From Carallia brachiata (lineage: Eukaryota > Streptophyta > Magnoliopsida > Malpighiales > Rhizophoraceae), in contig JADCRB010000069.1 in NCBI GenBank assembly GCA_021464245.1, positions 560,092 to 624,091 on the forward strand: 64,000 nucleotides of DNA, read 5' to 3'. The first letter of the stretch is position 1, and each line of letters starts with the position of its first letter. Shown here piece by piece: positions 1 to 11,921 of this stretch. Both the position numbers and the translations under genes were made by a program. The notes below the pieces were generated by a model. That model was not told the DNA's origin. It did not search any database and saw only the letters and a program-made list of their open reading frames with translations.

Positions 1-1869
1 TAATTTTTGAAATTTTTAATTTTATTAGCTAAAAAATCGTTTAGAATATTTAGCCATTGCACCAATCCATCATGGGTAGTAACTTTCATCATTTTTTTTT
101 ATCTGAAACTCTGATATTTAAAAGTCTATTAGATTTTAATTAATCCAGTTCGAATAGGGTGGATCTATTAAAAAGAGTAAAACTCTTCTAATACTTATTT
201 TTTATATACACAAGACTCAAACTTGAGATTTTATTTAAATAGAATCAAACTGATCGCCATTTAAACCAACGAGGTTGATAACTTTCATCATTTTCACGGA
301 GTGTACAACGGAGAAAGTGAACAATATAAAAAGGCAATAGGCCCATTTTCTGGCCCAATTGTTCTTATAAAATGAGGGCCTATATGCCCTATTCCTATAC
401 AGAGAGATATAACCCAAAATCGCTATGCCGAACCTCGGAGCATTATTGGCTTCATTCAACATTTTTACCCGGGTCGGGTCTCTTGCAAAGGTTGCCGCCC
501 AAGTCGTCCGGTCGTTCGGCAAGCCTGGGATTTTAAACTGATATTCTCTCGATAATTTCTATTTTCAATTTATTTCCAATAATCAGTCTATGGTGATCCA
601 AATCCAATCACTCGATTTCTCAAGCCCCTTCCAAAGGTAAAGTAGAGAAACAAGAAATAGTATCTCTTTGCAGACTCGTCGACGGTTGGTGGCTCTTCCA
701 AGGCCGCGACTTTCATATAAAGACAAAATTTGGTAACATAAAACTGTATTTTTTTTAACAAAAAAAAATTACCTCACGAGCATAATGAAGACCTATCATT
801 CAAATAATATTGAATTAAATTAAAATTAAAACGAGTTTTTTCCTAAATTCTACCATAATGTTAATAAATCTTAAATTCATACGCTAAATTTACACAAATT
901 TTCAAGTTCTTAATTAAAAAAAAATAAGTGTAAGATTCAAATTTAAACTAATATTAAAAAATATATTAATTATTATTAAATTACTAGTATTATATAAAAC
1001 CGGATTCATTCTGCGTAAATTAGTGCGGTAAATTGTTTTGACTAAATTAGTGCCGTAAATTGTCTTGACTTTACAGTTGTCTAGGCATTCCCATATTCGT
1101 ACAATAGGAATAAGAAAGCTGAGGACACTGTTGCATAGGATTGAAATGGAGCCAAAAAGCTACAGCCCAGAGATTCTCTTTCTGTCGTTTTCTGGAATTT
1201 TTTTTTTTGGGGTCAAATTGAGGCACTAAAAGCCACAGGACACTAATCAATTACAATTGAACGGGGGCCATTGAACCCCTGTCCCATCTTGCCATAACAA
1301 AGGCTTGACATCGGAGGGAATTGATTGGCGGGGCAGCTTGACTTCTAAGCAGAGATGGACAAAAAAGGCACGGATTTTCTGGGCCGCTTTTAAAAAAGAA
1401 AATAGAGGACAAAAAAGGAAAGAGTCTGTGCCCTTCTTCGAAGGTCAAAAACGTTAATATCATGGCTATGAATTTGAACGGAAATCATATGCACAAAAAC
1501 TGCAATTTGTTTCGGCTTTAAATTTAATTATTTATTCCCATCGATCTGCACTCACAAGAAGAAATCTAGAGACAACTCTTCCAATTATCAGACTCACAAA
1601 AAAATAAAGAAATACAAAGGCAATAAAACCAAACAACTGGAGAATTATCTTAAGCTTTTAAAAACAAAATTTCACAATGAAATTGGTAATTCTGTTCGAG
1701 AGCAGGAGTTAGGGAAACCGTAAAAGTTACTTTCTTCCCCGGTTCCGCCTAAGAGGGCCTATTGCCTTTTGGCCTCAACTACATAAAAATAAAAAAAAAG
1801 AAAAGAAAAAGAAAAGGAAAGATGATTGTAACAACCTTCAATATATTTTTTTTCCATAATGACAAGCAA
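1..1869. other. Non-coding flank of the first LEA_2 unit
   Basis: No gene recognised. Positions about 95-240 carry an AT-rich dispersed repeat that recurs near 20755-20915. Positions about 600-740 and 1010-1160 are the first copies of blocks that recur at about 5305-5430 and 5440-5580, and again at about 10440-10580 and 10575-10720. They mark this stretch as the downstream flank of a tandemly duplicated LEA_2 segment. Confidence 0.6.
95..240. repeat. Dispersed AT-rich repeat, copy 1
   Basis: The stretch has a T-run followed by 'atctgaaa', 'ttagattttaattaatcc', 'gttcgaat', 'aaaactctt' and a run ending in 'gatttt..atttaaat'. The same ordered motifs occur near 20755-20915. This looks like an old non-autonomous element; ends and target duplication were not determined. 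Confidence 0.45.
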
Positions 1870-2421
1870 TTAAAATTTGAGTTCAGATAGGCAATTGGAT
1901 TCGGCACTCTGAGAAATAATAAAAACAGAAATGTTACAGGTGGTGTAAACTGTTGCATGCTTTTTGAAGATATTTAGGAAAATAGCTTTACCAAGTAATT
2001 TGGATTTTGATGTCATGTTCAAGCTCCCACTAACAACATCGTCGAGAAAATGAGAACTGTTTACCATTTCACTGGCCATTAGATCTGAGCTGGTGGTAAT
2101 GTTGATCTCAGACCGTGCAGGAACGGTCCGTCCCGGAATTGGAACCTCTGATACTAAGAGACCATGATAATCAACATGCGCTGTGCCGTTTACAAACTTG
2201 AAATCCGCGTGGTTTCTGTTTTGAATGGTAATGACCAAGCTTAATGTAACGTTGGGCGTCAAGCCCCATTGAATTTTGTCCAAGCCGATCGGGTGCAAAT
2301 TGACAGTGGGTCGCTTAGGCTTGAATACGGTGAACGCCAATGTGGTGAAAATAATAACGAGAGCGATGACGATGATTGCTGTAACACCGCAACATATTGT
2401 GATCTTCCTGGGATTGGCCAT
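1870..2421 (-). CDS. LEA_2 / NHL-like membrane protein, copy 1
   Basis: Single exon of 183 residues. The N-terminus starts MANPRKI, then comes a hydrophobic membrane anchor at about residues 9-32, then a short basic FKPKRP stretch. The rest is a LEA_2 (water stress and hypersensitive response) beta-sandwich domain, with the block GLDKIQWG near residue 47, several N-x-T/S sites and a hydrophobic C-terminal CNISVFIIS segment. Proteins of this family are plasma-membrane or secretory-pathway proteins linked to stress and defence; no specific substrate is known from the sequence. It is the first of three tandem paralogues here, all on the minus strand. Compared with copies 2 and 3 it has VNLHPIGLD where they have VTANPVGLD, and LDDVVSG where they have MDDVVRG. 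No disruption is visible. The start ATG lies directly before the conserved MANP and is well supported by the paralogues. Confidence 0.85.
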   Translation of the reverse strand: MANPRKITICCGVTAIIVIALVIIFTTLAFTVFKPKRPTVNLHPIGLDKIQWGLTPNVTLSLVITIQNRNHADFKFVNGTAHVDYHGLLVSEVPIPGRTVPARSEINITTSSDLMASEMVNSSHFLDDVVSGSLNMTSKSKLLGKAIFLNIFKKHATVYTTCNISVFIISQSAESNCLSELKF

Positions 2422-2972
2422 GATTTTGTGACTTAAGACGGTGAGAGAAAAAAAAAACGAATAAGTGATGCAGGAATCAGGTGGGGATTGAGTTTGGAAT
2501 CTGGTGGGAATAAATCTTGCCTTTGTTTAAGTAGAGATTAAAATGGTACTTGGACAGAACGAACGTTGACAGCTAAATACCGTTTGATTGGATTACACTG
2601 GCACGACTTGAAAGATTGATTCTAAAATCCTGTATTTTGCGATTTCTTAGCAAAGGATATACATCATACGTGACCGCTGATAAATTCAATATAGATCCAA
2701 CAGTTGCTTTCCAGGGGTCGAACTATTAGATTCAAAGAGCCTTTTACAAAAAAGTGCCGGCCTTAAAATTTTCTCAAGCCTCTTTAGCTCACCCACCGTA
2801 AGAACCTTTATCTCTAGCCGGCGGCGGTGTCCCCAATCACTCAATCTTTTTCTCTTTTTCTTCCTCTGTTAGTCCTTGTCTCTTCCCCAACACCGTCCTC
2901 CCAGTCCGCCGCTCCAATCACCTTTTTACGTTTTTCTGAATTATTATTTCCTTAAATCTAACTTGAAAAAGG
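2422..2972. promoter_or_regulatory. Upstream region between LEA_2 copy 1 and the arabinogalactan-like ORF
   Basis: This is the head-to-head spacer between the minus-strand LEA_2 copy 1 and the plus-strand frame starting near 2973. It presumably holds both promoters. I could not single out a convincing TATA box or named element. Confidence 0.3.
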
Positions 2973-3476
2973 ATGCATGAAGCTAGTCCGTCGTCAGATC
3001 TATGTCTATCTTGCGCTCGCCATCTTTTTCATTGTTTTTGTCGTCAGTTCGGCAACTGCGCCACTGTGCCAGCAGTCGTGCCGACTGTCATGACTGTCGG
3101 AGCCCCAAACCCTCCTATCACTGCTGAGGATGGTTCTGGTGCCGGCGATGCAATCCCCATTAGAGGTGACGTTGTCGCTAGTTCCATCGAAGAAGACTCG
3201 GTCAACGCCTTCTCTGCCATGGCCTGGGCCTCCATCGTCGGACTTCCTCTCATTGCTGCGGCTGATGCAGTATCCATTACCGGAGTGGCTGCCGCTTATG
3301 CCGCTGGCAGCATCACTGTCAACACTACCCCTACAGTGCCAGCGTCGGCGTCTCTTCCTTCACCGCTGCAGTCCCCTCCACCACCATTTCCTTCGCTCGC
3401 CACAACTGTTTCTGGTTTGATGGGTTTGGCTATTGTTGTACTTTTTAGGTTGGGTGTCCTTGCATGTATAATTTGA
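2973..3476 (+). pseudogene. Arabinogalactan/BCP1-like protein frame, probably frameshifted
   Basis: Two overlapping frames appear to be halves of one small secreted protein. From the ATG at 2977 the frame reads a textbook signal peptide, basic MKLVRR followed by a hydrophobic core ending SSATA, and then stops after 38 codons. The frame that starts at 2973 lacks that signal but continues to 3476. It is rich in Ala, Pro, Ser, Thr and Val, contains a PSPLQSPPPPFPS stretch and ends in a hydrophobic tail like a GPI-anchor signal. A one-base shift near 3055-3090 would join the signal to the AGP-like body. Many pollen and anther arabinogalactan proteins have this plan (signal, Pro/Ala-rich core, GPI tail). 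The family call is an inference from composition. It lies between LEA_2 copies 1 and 2 and I saw no counterpart in the other two units. A spliced or unrelated small protein cannot be excluded. Confidence 0.35.
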
Positions 3477-6400
3477 GATGTGTTTGGATGGTGAATTTTG
3501 GGGCGGATGTTGGTTTGTGTTTATGTTTAGTTTGTTTGTGTCTTGTAGTCTAAATTTGGAAGAAATCAATGCCGAGCATCCATCGTAAGTCTGTTAAAAT
3601 GCGGTATTTGTTACTATGTACAGTTTTGTTTGACTAATCCGAATTGTACCCGGGTTTGCAGGCTTCAAGTCCTATTAAAAAATGTTCAGTTTGACCATAT
3701 CAATTATAAATCATTGTGTCGTCTATTCCTATTTTATATAAGTTTTCTCCGACGCTTACAAAATTCATATAAATTAATACAATAATTCCTTCGCTCAAAC
3801 AAAAAAAATGTTGCAGGGTCTCTCACCCCGAATGATCCCGTTGTCAAAAAGAACAATAAAAAAGTGCACGATAATTCTTATGTCGAATATTCATTTATTA
3901 GAGTTTATTAAGAAGAGGGTCATTAAATTTTTCGGACAAAAATATGCTTAAAATACTGTTCGAATGCAACTGATTGCATTTGGTTTATAATTGCCTGTAT
4001 TTTAAGTGCAACAAAAAATAAAAAGAAAAATTCACTGTCATTTTTTTACACATGAAATTCAACTGGCTGCACATCAAATCCATCTGATTGCATTCAGATA
4101 ACATTTCGAGTATTATTTCCTCTGGAAATCTAACTTTTTCTTATTAAGAATAGTTATATTTTTTTTATAATTATTAATAAAAATTAACACATTAATAATT
4201 TTTAATAATAAATTTATAATACATTTAACTTTTAATTTTTTAATAATTAATTAATATATATCACACATAAATAATTATAAAAAAAAAACTAAAAATGACT
4301 ACCACTAATAATATCCTTGTCCCATCACCTCACTTATTTTTTCTTCTACAACTCTTCGAATGACACATGTACTTTTCCACTCCAACAGATCATTGATGCC
4401 GAGAATTAACATAAAAAAGCCCCCCCTAATAATTTATGCGTATAAGTGAGCACCTTTTGCATGTTGAGATTTAAGATATTAACCAACTTTCAAAATAATT
4501 TTTGGAAATTATTTGAACTGCATGTTTATCGGTATTTATATGGCAATCATAGACTTGAGAGCCATATAGCCTCGGCCCACATTATCTAATGAGTCTAAAT
4601 TACATCTTACATTCTAAATTTAAGAAAGAATTACATTTTACATTCTATATGTTTAGAAATTACAGTAAACATAATTTGTGGATTGTAATCTAAACATGAA
4701 CTGTGGATTGTCTTGACCGAATTACTCTGCGTCTTTCAATGTTGGGATTTTGGTAGCTTTTAAGCGATCATTATTCTTCACAATTATAATAGTTGTATTG
4801 GCCGTCATCATTCATTACAATGCTTATATTTTAAAAAATCAGAATCAAGCGAAGGTGGTCTATTTTCAATATATACACAAATGAGTATCTTCAATGTCTT
4901 AGCGATACCCATTTAAAAGACCAGTTGTCAAACTCGCCGGTTCGAATATTCAAAAAATAATTCATTGTTTTATTTGAATCGAGTCTCACCACCTTTAACG
5001 GGAAAAGAATAGAACTAGAGAATGTATTTATTTCTCTCTTGTTGATCAAGATTTGATTTTTAGTGTCAAATTACAACAAAATAATTCGCTCCATATACGC
5101 ATTACGAGAATTCTAATTTAACTTTTTTTTTATGAGTATAATTAATTATTTTCGAGTTTTGACATTAATAACTTATTAACTTCATTCGTTTAGTAAAGTA
5201 ATGATATGTACAAATTAGTCCTTGATATCACGTGATAGTTATACCTAGACACAAGTGTAAATATTGCTGAGCTGAACTTAGTACGATGATAAAAAATCAT
5301 TCCATTTTTTAAGCTCGTTTTAGAAAGAAAATTACAGAAACAAGAAATAGTATCTGTTTGGAGACCTGTCAATAAATTTGTGACTCTTCCAACGCGCAAC
5401 TTTGTTATCTTGTTAATAATTTTGTAAAATAAAGCCGGATTGGTCTTGTGTAATTGTAACGCTAGTGCCATAAATTGTCTTCACTTTACATTTGACCTCA
5501 CATTTGCATATCTGTATGTGCAGAAGACGAAAGCCGAGGACAAATTTTGACTATGAAAGATAGAATGGATTTAACCAAACAGGAGATTTCTCTTTCTTTC
5601 CTATTGTTTTTTTTTTCTTTTGTTTTTGTTCTAAGAGACGACTGCATATATCTTCGCGGATAGTAATCAGCCCTGTGGCAGAGAGTGACAAAAACGTAGT
5701 ACATTCAATACAATACTTTACTAAAGTTTTTAATTTATATATTCATTACACTCGTGTATGTTGTCACAAAATTTTCAATGCAAGAATTAAAAATATTTGA
5801 AATTCCCACTATTTACTCACTACAAAAACAAACCAAATTGAAGCTAAATTTACTGAAAAAATAATTGTTAGTTTTAAAATTTAAATTTTCAACTTTCACT
5901 CAATTTGTTTTCCAGTTCCCAATTCTGCCTCAATGTTCTTTTAAATATTTCTCTAAGTTTGCGCGCACAAGGTACCAGCTCCGATGTTACAAAGTGAGTG
6001 TTTGGTTTAACTTTTAATGGATGCAACTTGTATTTTATTTTAAAAACTAAGGAAAGAGTATTTGATAAAATTTTTCTGTGGTTGTTGTTTACTGAAAACT
6101 CACTCAAATAGCAACAGATTCAAGAAATAGTTTAAAGCTGTTTTTTGAATGAATCAGCTGCCAATGAGTATTTTTTTAGATTAAAATATCTTCATAATTT
6201 TTTTTTTGGACTAAAATACTCGCAGAAAATATCATGCATCAAATGTTCATTTTATCATTTGAATATCAACAAGTAAATATTAATCTAACTAAACAATACA
6301 ATTTTATCTTAATTATCAGTAATAACAATCAACAACAGCAATTAATAATCAAAAACAGTAACAATAATCCACAATAGCTAGACTAAATAGGGCTCAAGAA

Positions 6401-6570
6401 TTTTCGTTTATTTTTTTCTAAACTGGAATACGGTAGGACAAGAGTAAGAGTGTACACGATAAAATCAATAAATTCTTGCCAATAAAGGCCTATGGCGTTA
6501 GTTATAAGGAAAATTTAAAACTAACAAGCTTTTGAATGATAAATATATGTTTTGTCAGACAAATGAGCAT
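3477..6570. other. Intergenic, AT-rich; contains duplicated flank blocks of LEA_2 unit 2
   Basis: No gene recognised. Positions about 5305-5430 and 5440-5580 repeat the blocks found at about 600-740 and 1010-1160. Position about 4540-4600 carries a weak match to the 'ggcccacat/gcccgcat' block that also follows copies 2 and 3 at about 8040-8150 and 12890-12980. The rest is low-complexity A/T sequence. Confidence 0.55.
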
Positions 6571-7122
6571 TTAAAATTTGAGCTTAGATAAACAATGGGA
6601 AGAAGCATTTTGAGAAATAATAAAAACAGAGATGTTACATGTGGTATAAATTGTTGCATGTCTTTTGATGAAATTAAACACAACAGCTTTACCCTGCAAC
6701 TTAGAAGTCGATGTCATGCTCAAACTCCCACGGACAACATCGTCCATGAAGTAAGGACTATTTACCATTTCACTGGTCATTAGATCGGCGCTTGTGTTAA
6801 TGTTAAGCTTGCCCCGTGCAGAAATCGTGTTTCCTGGAATCGGAACTCTTGATACTAACACACCATGATAAGCAACATCAGCTGTGCCGTTTGCAAACTT
6901 GAAGCTCGCATAGTTTGGGTTCTGAAGGATAAGGATCATGTTTAATGTGACATTGGAGGTCACGCCCCATTGAATTTTGTCCAGGCCGACTGGGTTGGCT
7001 GTGACGATGGGTCGCTTAGGCTTGAAGACAGTGAACGCTAAGGTGGTGAAAATAATCACGAGGGTGATTATGATGAGTACTGTCACAGCGCAACATATTT
7101 TGATCTTCCTGGGATTGGCCAT
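6571..7122 (-). CDS. LEA_2 / NHL-like membrane protein, copy 2
   Basis: Single exon of 183 residues, with the same architecture as its neighbours. It has a MANPRKIKIC start, a membrane anchor at about residues 9-32, the FKPKRPIVTANP linker and the LEA_2 domain with GLDKIQWG, SRVPIPG and a C-terminal CNISVFIISQ block. It is closer to copy 3 than to copy 1: copies 2 and 3 share IVTANPVGLDKIQWG, YHGVLVSRVPIPG and PYFMDDVVRG. That suggests unit 1 split off first. The frame is intact and N-glycosylation-type sites are kept, so it is probably a working gene. The role is inferred only from the family (stress- or defence-related membrane protein). Confidence 0.85.
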   Translation of the reverse strand: MANPRKIKICCAVTVLIIITLVIIFTTLAFTVFKPKRPIVTANPVGLDKIQWGVTSNVTLNMILILQNPNYASFKFANGTADVAYHGVLVSRVPIPGNTISARGKLNINTSADLMTSEMVNSPYFMDDVVRGSLSMTSTSKLQGKAVVFNFIKRHATIYTTCNISVFIISQNASSHCLSKLKF

Positions 7123-10100
7123 GATCTTGAATCTGGATTCTGGTGTTTTTTGAGGATGCAGGAGCCAGTTAGTGCCAACTTGGCTCCTAAGCAGATGAAT
7201 CTGATGATTGGATTAGAACGTACATATGGTTCATATAGAGCTATGTTTTGGCCAGTTTCGCAGAAACAATAGATTGTTTGATTGGATTCAGCTGGCACAT
7301 GACCTGCAAGATTGATTCCGCATTTATTTATATATACTCGATTGTTAATTTTAGTTTCTTTTAGAATTAACTTTATCTTACTGTTACATTTTTATTTAAA
7401 ATTTTATAGGAAATGACTTACAATTTAATATTAATATGGCCAATTATGGTAGCACTGTAGATCATTACTTACAACGAACTCAAACTTTCTCAGCTGTAAC
7501 GAATACCCGACTTTTTATTAAAAAAGAGGTGTACTTATAGAGTTCGAACTTGAATCGTCAACATAGAACATGCGCTTACTTGTCACCAAATTATCACTTT
7601 ATGGTATTATCAATTTTAAGTCACGAAATACCCCTTTAACTCACTACTTAATATAATAATTTGTTGGTAATTTGGTATACTTCTTACTATATTAGAATTG
7701 ATTCTAGTTGGAGCCCAACGGCTAACAGCTGCGCCTTTCATGCCAGCAAATTTATGCTTCACGCTTTTGACTGGTTTAAAATTCATTATTATTGATATCA
7801 AATATTGAGAGGTTCACTCAAATTTAATAATATTTAAATAATAAATTTTTTTTATAAAAAAATTGAATAAAGATAATTATAAATATCTCAACTTTAACCT
7901 ATAAATACGATAACTGTTATACTAACAATACATATTTTTTGTTCAAAAAAATAAAAAGTCATTTAGGTCAAATGAGTACATAAAAATATAAAATGATCCA
8001 AGTTCTTGACTCAGATTTTACGCCATCGGCGTCTGCCTCCCAACTTTTGTGGATTATCTGAGTCAGTTTACGATAACTTTGAGAAAGGAAGAATTCTTGA
8101 GTGATCGAGATGGCCACTGGCCCGCATTACCAATAAACCTCTGGGATATTAGCAGCTAACTCTCAGTTTCAGTTTAAGAATTCAATAAGTCATATTTATA
8201 CACTGATTTCTTTCTGTTCAAAAAAAATAAAAAGTAAACCTCTGGACTTTGACTGTAATTATTCATTCCCATTAAATCGTACCGCCCGAATCTTCACATT
8301 ATCTCTGTTCAAAAAATAAAAAAAATAATAATCTTCACATTATCTCTGGATTTGTCTTGACCAGATTATTCAGTATCTTCCAAGGAAAAAAAGTAAGGAA
8401 CAAAAAAATTTTTGTTCAAATTTTTATCTAATTATGATGAGATCTCAAATTTTTATAATTAATGTGATATTTTTATAATAAAAAATTATATTTTTTTATT
8501 GTAAAAAATATCATAGTAATTAAAAAATTAAAATTTTGTTGTAATCGAGTAAAATTTAAAGCAAAAAAAACTTTTGAAACCGTAATGGGACTCACCTTCC
8601 AATACTCAAGGCAGAGATGAAGAGTGTGGTTTGTGGACAGAAAAAATAAGTCGCAAAGAATAAAAACGGGGCTGACATGTGAACCCAAAATTTTTTTTTT
8701 TTTAATTTTAAATTTTTTCATTAAAATATACACTATTATTTAAAAAATAATAATTTTTTATTTTATAAGTCATGTTCTTTAACTTACTCTGACTTTTCTA
8801 TGAGAATTTCTCTTTTTGCCAACCTTTTTCCGAAGATAAATTAGATGCAAATGAGTGGCAGTGATGCACACAGAGGTTCAGATATTGTACAATCACAATT
8901 ATTTGTGATTAATTTTTTAATTAATGATATCAGTTTTAATTTAAAAATTAGAAATATGCAAAATTATCTAATTTTTTTTTTACGTTCACGTATTAATGCC
9001 GCTTCCGGCTTCCAATATTGGGATAGAAGGCTCTGATCGCTTTCGAACTGTCCGAACTTACAGTCTTCCAACAATCCCATTCCAACATGAAATGGGACAT
9101 ATGTATGTAAAAAAGAAATCAGTCAGATTAGTTTATCAACAAGGTGAGGGGATTACAATCGTGTTTTAAATGTACTTGGCGAGAAAGATCAAGAGAGTAG
9201 ACTTAAAAATCATCCTTAACGCAAAACTTGATTCGAAAATATTTTATTATGAAAGACAAAATATAATTTTATTTCAAATACTTTTGGATATAGGTTATGC
9301 TAAAGAAAAAAATTTAAGTATGAATGTAACTTTTTTCATAGTCATCTGTGTATTTAATTTTTTTTAAGACTGACTCGTGCTTTCAATTGTAAAGAAAAAG
9401 ATGCTATAGCAGAAACATTAATTAAAAATAAAAATTGCACTCAATTTAAGAAATCAATTTCTTGTACTATTTCTTTTTTTCATAATTAATCTGAAAAAAT
9501 CCAAACTATAGGTGTAGAGTAACTTTTTTTTGGTCCAAATAGGGACCGGAACTTCGAAGGCTTATCAGGTCTGACAACGTAGAATGCAGAAGTGGACAAA
9601 GCCAATAGGCCTATTTTTTTTACCCAAATGTTTTCCTGAAACGAAGGAGCCCAAGTTCTGTACCGAAACATACAATCCTGGACCGAACCTCGGAGCACAA
9701 AAAAATTCTTGATACACCAATTATGGCTATCAGCCTCGACACTTTTCCACAGGGGTCGGGGCGGGTCCCTTGCGGAGGTTGCCCAGAAAGGCCCGAATAG
9801 TTCGGTCGTTTCGGCCCGTCTTGGGGGATTCTTAAACTGGTGCTTTTCGATGATTTTTTTAAAGAAAAGTTTACAGTCAGACTATTCGGGCATAAAGCAT
9901 ATAGAATCTGAGTCGTATGACATAAAAAATTTTAAAATAAGTAAATATACAATCAAGACAATAAAATGTACAACTAAATTAAGGAGATTTCTATTTTAAG
10001 TATTTTTTTTAAATGCATATAATTTACTTATAATCTTATACTACACAATAAGTGAGTTTATTTGAATAAAAAAATTTACTTATGATCTTATATCACACGA

Positions 10101-11372
10101 TAAGTGGGATCTACTTGAATAAAAAATTAAAAATAATATTTAAATAATGTTATATTATGAATTAGTTTTATTTAAAAAAAAAATAAAATTAACAAACCCT
10201 AAATTAAATAAATGTATAGTCCGATGTATTTAGACATTTACGTAAGTCATTGCTAAAAAATCTCTTCACAGTTGCATATTATGGTGATTTGGCTGCGAAT
10301 GACTGTTTTTGGATGGAAAAAGGCAATGTTTAAAAAAAAAAAAAAAGCAAACTTTTTATTCAATAGGACCCACAGTCCGAATGTTTTCTAGACCATAAAA
10401 CCAAATTCTTTTTTTCCCTCAGATTCTTCATTCAATCATTCGATTTTTTAAGCCCCTTTTGAAAGAAAATTAGAGAAACAAGAAATTGAATCTCTTTGGG
10501 GACAATTCAATACTTGGTTGCTCTTCCAACGCCGCAAATTTCATATCATGTAAGAAATTTGGTAACATTAAACCGAATTTATGATGTATATATAATTGTT
10601 TTGCTAGTGCGATGAATTGTCTTGGCCTTACAGTTGATTACGCATTCACATATCGGTACAAGCGGAAGAAGAAAGCGGATGACAACTGTTGGTATTAAAA
10701 GATTGAAACGGTTTAACCAAAGAGAAGATTGAAATGGTAAAAAAACAGAGGATGCTCTTTCTTTCCTTTTCTTTATTTTTTCAGGCCGAGTACATGTGTC
10801 TTCGTGGATGGCTACCGCATCACGGACATAAGCACGTGGAAAAGAGTCACAAAAAAAAAAAAGGTAAATCTAATAAGTAATTTAGTATATTTTATAATCT
10901 ATATAATACTTTTGTTTATTCATTACATTAGTCAAATCCTTCAATAAATTATGTTGTTGCGTGATTTGCAATGTTTTTAACAAGGCAAATTGATGTTATT
11001 GGATTAAATTTTCAATTTACAATCCTTCAATAATTTGCACGCTTCAAAATAATTGATTTAAAAAAAAAGTTACTGGAAATTTTTTTTTTACTTTTTAAAA
11101 TGGAAAATTTTAAATCTCACCTTAATTATTATCGTCAATTTTTTATTTTCCCCAACTTTGTTTTAAATAATTGTCTGAATTTGTGCCCAAGTAGTACAAG
11201 TACGAAGTTACAAAAAAAATGTTCTTTTTTATTCAACTGTAAAGAGTACAGTGAGAACAACAAATATCTTTTTTTTTTTTTTTTTTGCTTTCCACATACT
11301 CGCCTTAGCTACATAAGGAAACATAGTACTAAAAAGCTTCTTGAATGATAAATACAAAAACCTAATAAGAAT
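7123..11372. other. Intergenic between LEA_2 copies 2 and 3
   Basis: No gene recognised. Copy 2 upstream sequence is followed by AT-rich DNA. About 8040-8380 holds a block (beginning near 'ttgtggattatctga') repeated at about 12890-13090 behind copy 3. About 9530-9850 matches about 290-540 in the first unit, including 'ccgaacctcggagca', a 'gtcggg' segment and 'cttaaactg'. About 10440-10720 matches the flank blocks of units 1 and 2. About 10010-10200 is an AT-rich dispersed repeat also seen near 27468-27606. Small open frames here lack any family signature. Confidence 0.55.
9998..10200. repeat. AT-rich dispersed repeat with an internal duplication
   Basis: Two imperfect copies of a unit of about 56 bp follow each other at about 10019-10068 and 10075-10124 ('acttataatctta' ... 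'ataagtg' ... 'ttgaataaaaaa'). The end of the block ('aaaataaaattaacaaa') is shared with about 27468-27606, upstream of the APO4-like gene. It is probably a MITE remnant. No terminal inverted repeats were fixed. Confidence 0.4.
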
Positions 11373-11921
11373 TTAAAATTTGAGTTCAGACAGACAATTG
11401 GAAGAAGATGTCTGAGAAATAATAAAAACAGAGATATTACACGTGGTATAAACTGTTGCATGTCGTTTAATAATATTAAACAAAATAGCTTTACCCGGTA
11501 AGTTGGACGTGGACGTCATGTTCAAGCTTCCACGGACAACATCGTCCATAAAATAAGGGCTGTTAACGATTTCTCTCGCCATTAGATCTGCGCTGGTGGT
11601 GATGTTAATCTGGGACCGTGCAGGAACCGTTTTTCCTGGAATCGGAACTCTTGACACTAATACGCCATGATAATCGACATCAGCTGTGCCGTTTACGAAC
11701 CTGAAGCTCGCATAGTTTGGGTTCCGAAGTGTAAGGATCATGTTTAATGTAACGTTAGGAGCCGTGCCCCATTGAATTTTGTCGAGGCCGACCGGATTTG
11801 CGGTGACGATGGGTCGCTTGGGCTTGAAGACGGTGATACCTAAGGTGGTGAAAATAACCCCGAGGGAGACGATGATTGTTGTCACAGCGCCACATATTCG
11901 GATCTTTTTGGAATTGGCCAT
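11373..11921 (-). CDS. LEA_2 / NHL-like membrane protein, copy 3
   Basis: Single exon of 182 residues, one residue shorter than the other two within the membrane anchor. It starts MANSKKIRIC and has a hydrophobic anchor at about residues 9-31, FKPKRPIVTANP and GLDKIQWG. The LEA_2 domain has NPNYASFRF, YHGVLVSRVPIPG and PYFMDDVVRG, ending in CLSELKF. Strong similarity to copy 2 across the whole length shows recent tandem duplication. The frame is intact. Function is inferred from the family only. Confidence 0.85.
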   Translation of the reverse strand: MANSKKIRICGAVTTIIVSLGVIFTTLGITVFKPKRPIVTANPVGLDKIQWGTAPNVTLNMILTLRNPNYASFRFVNGTADVDYHGVLVSRVPIPGKTVPARSQINITTSADLMAREIVNSPYFMDDVVRGSLNMTSTSNLPGKAILFNIIKRHATVYTTCNISVFIISQTSSSNCLSELKF

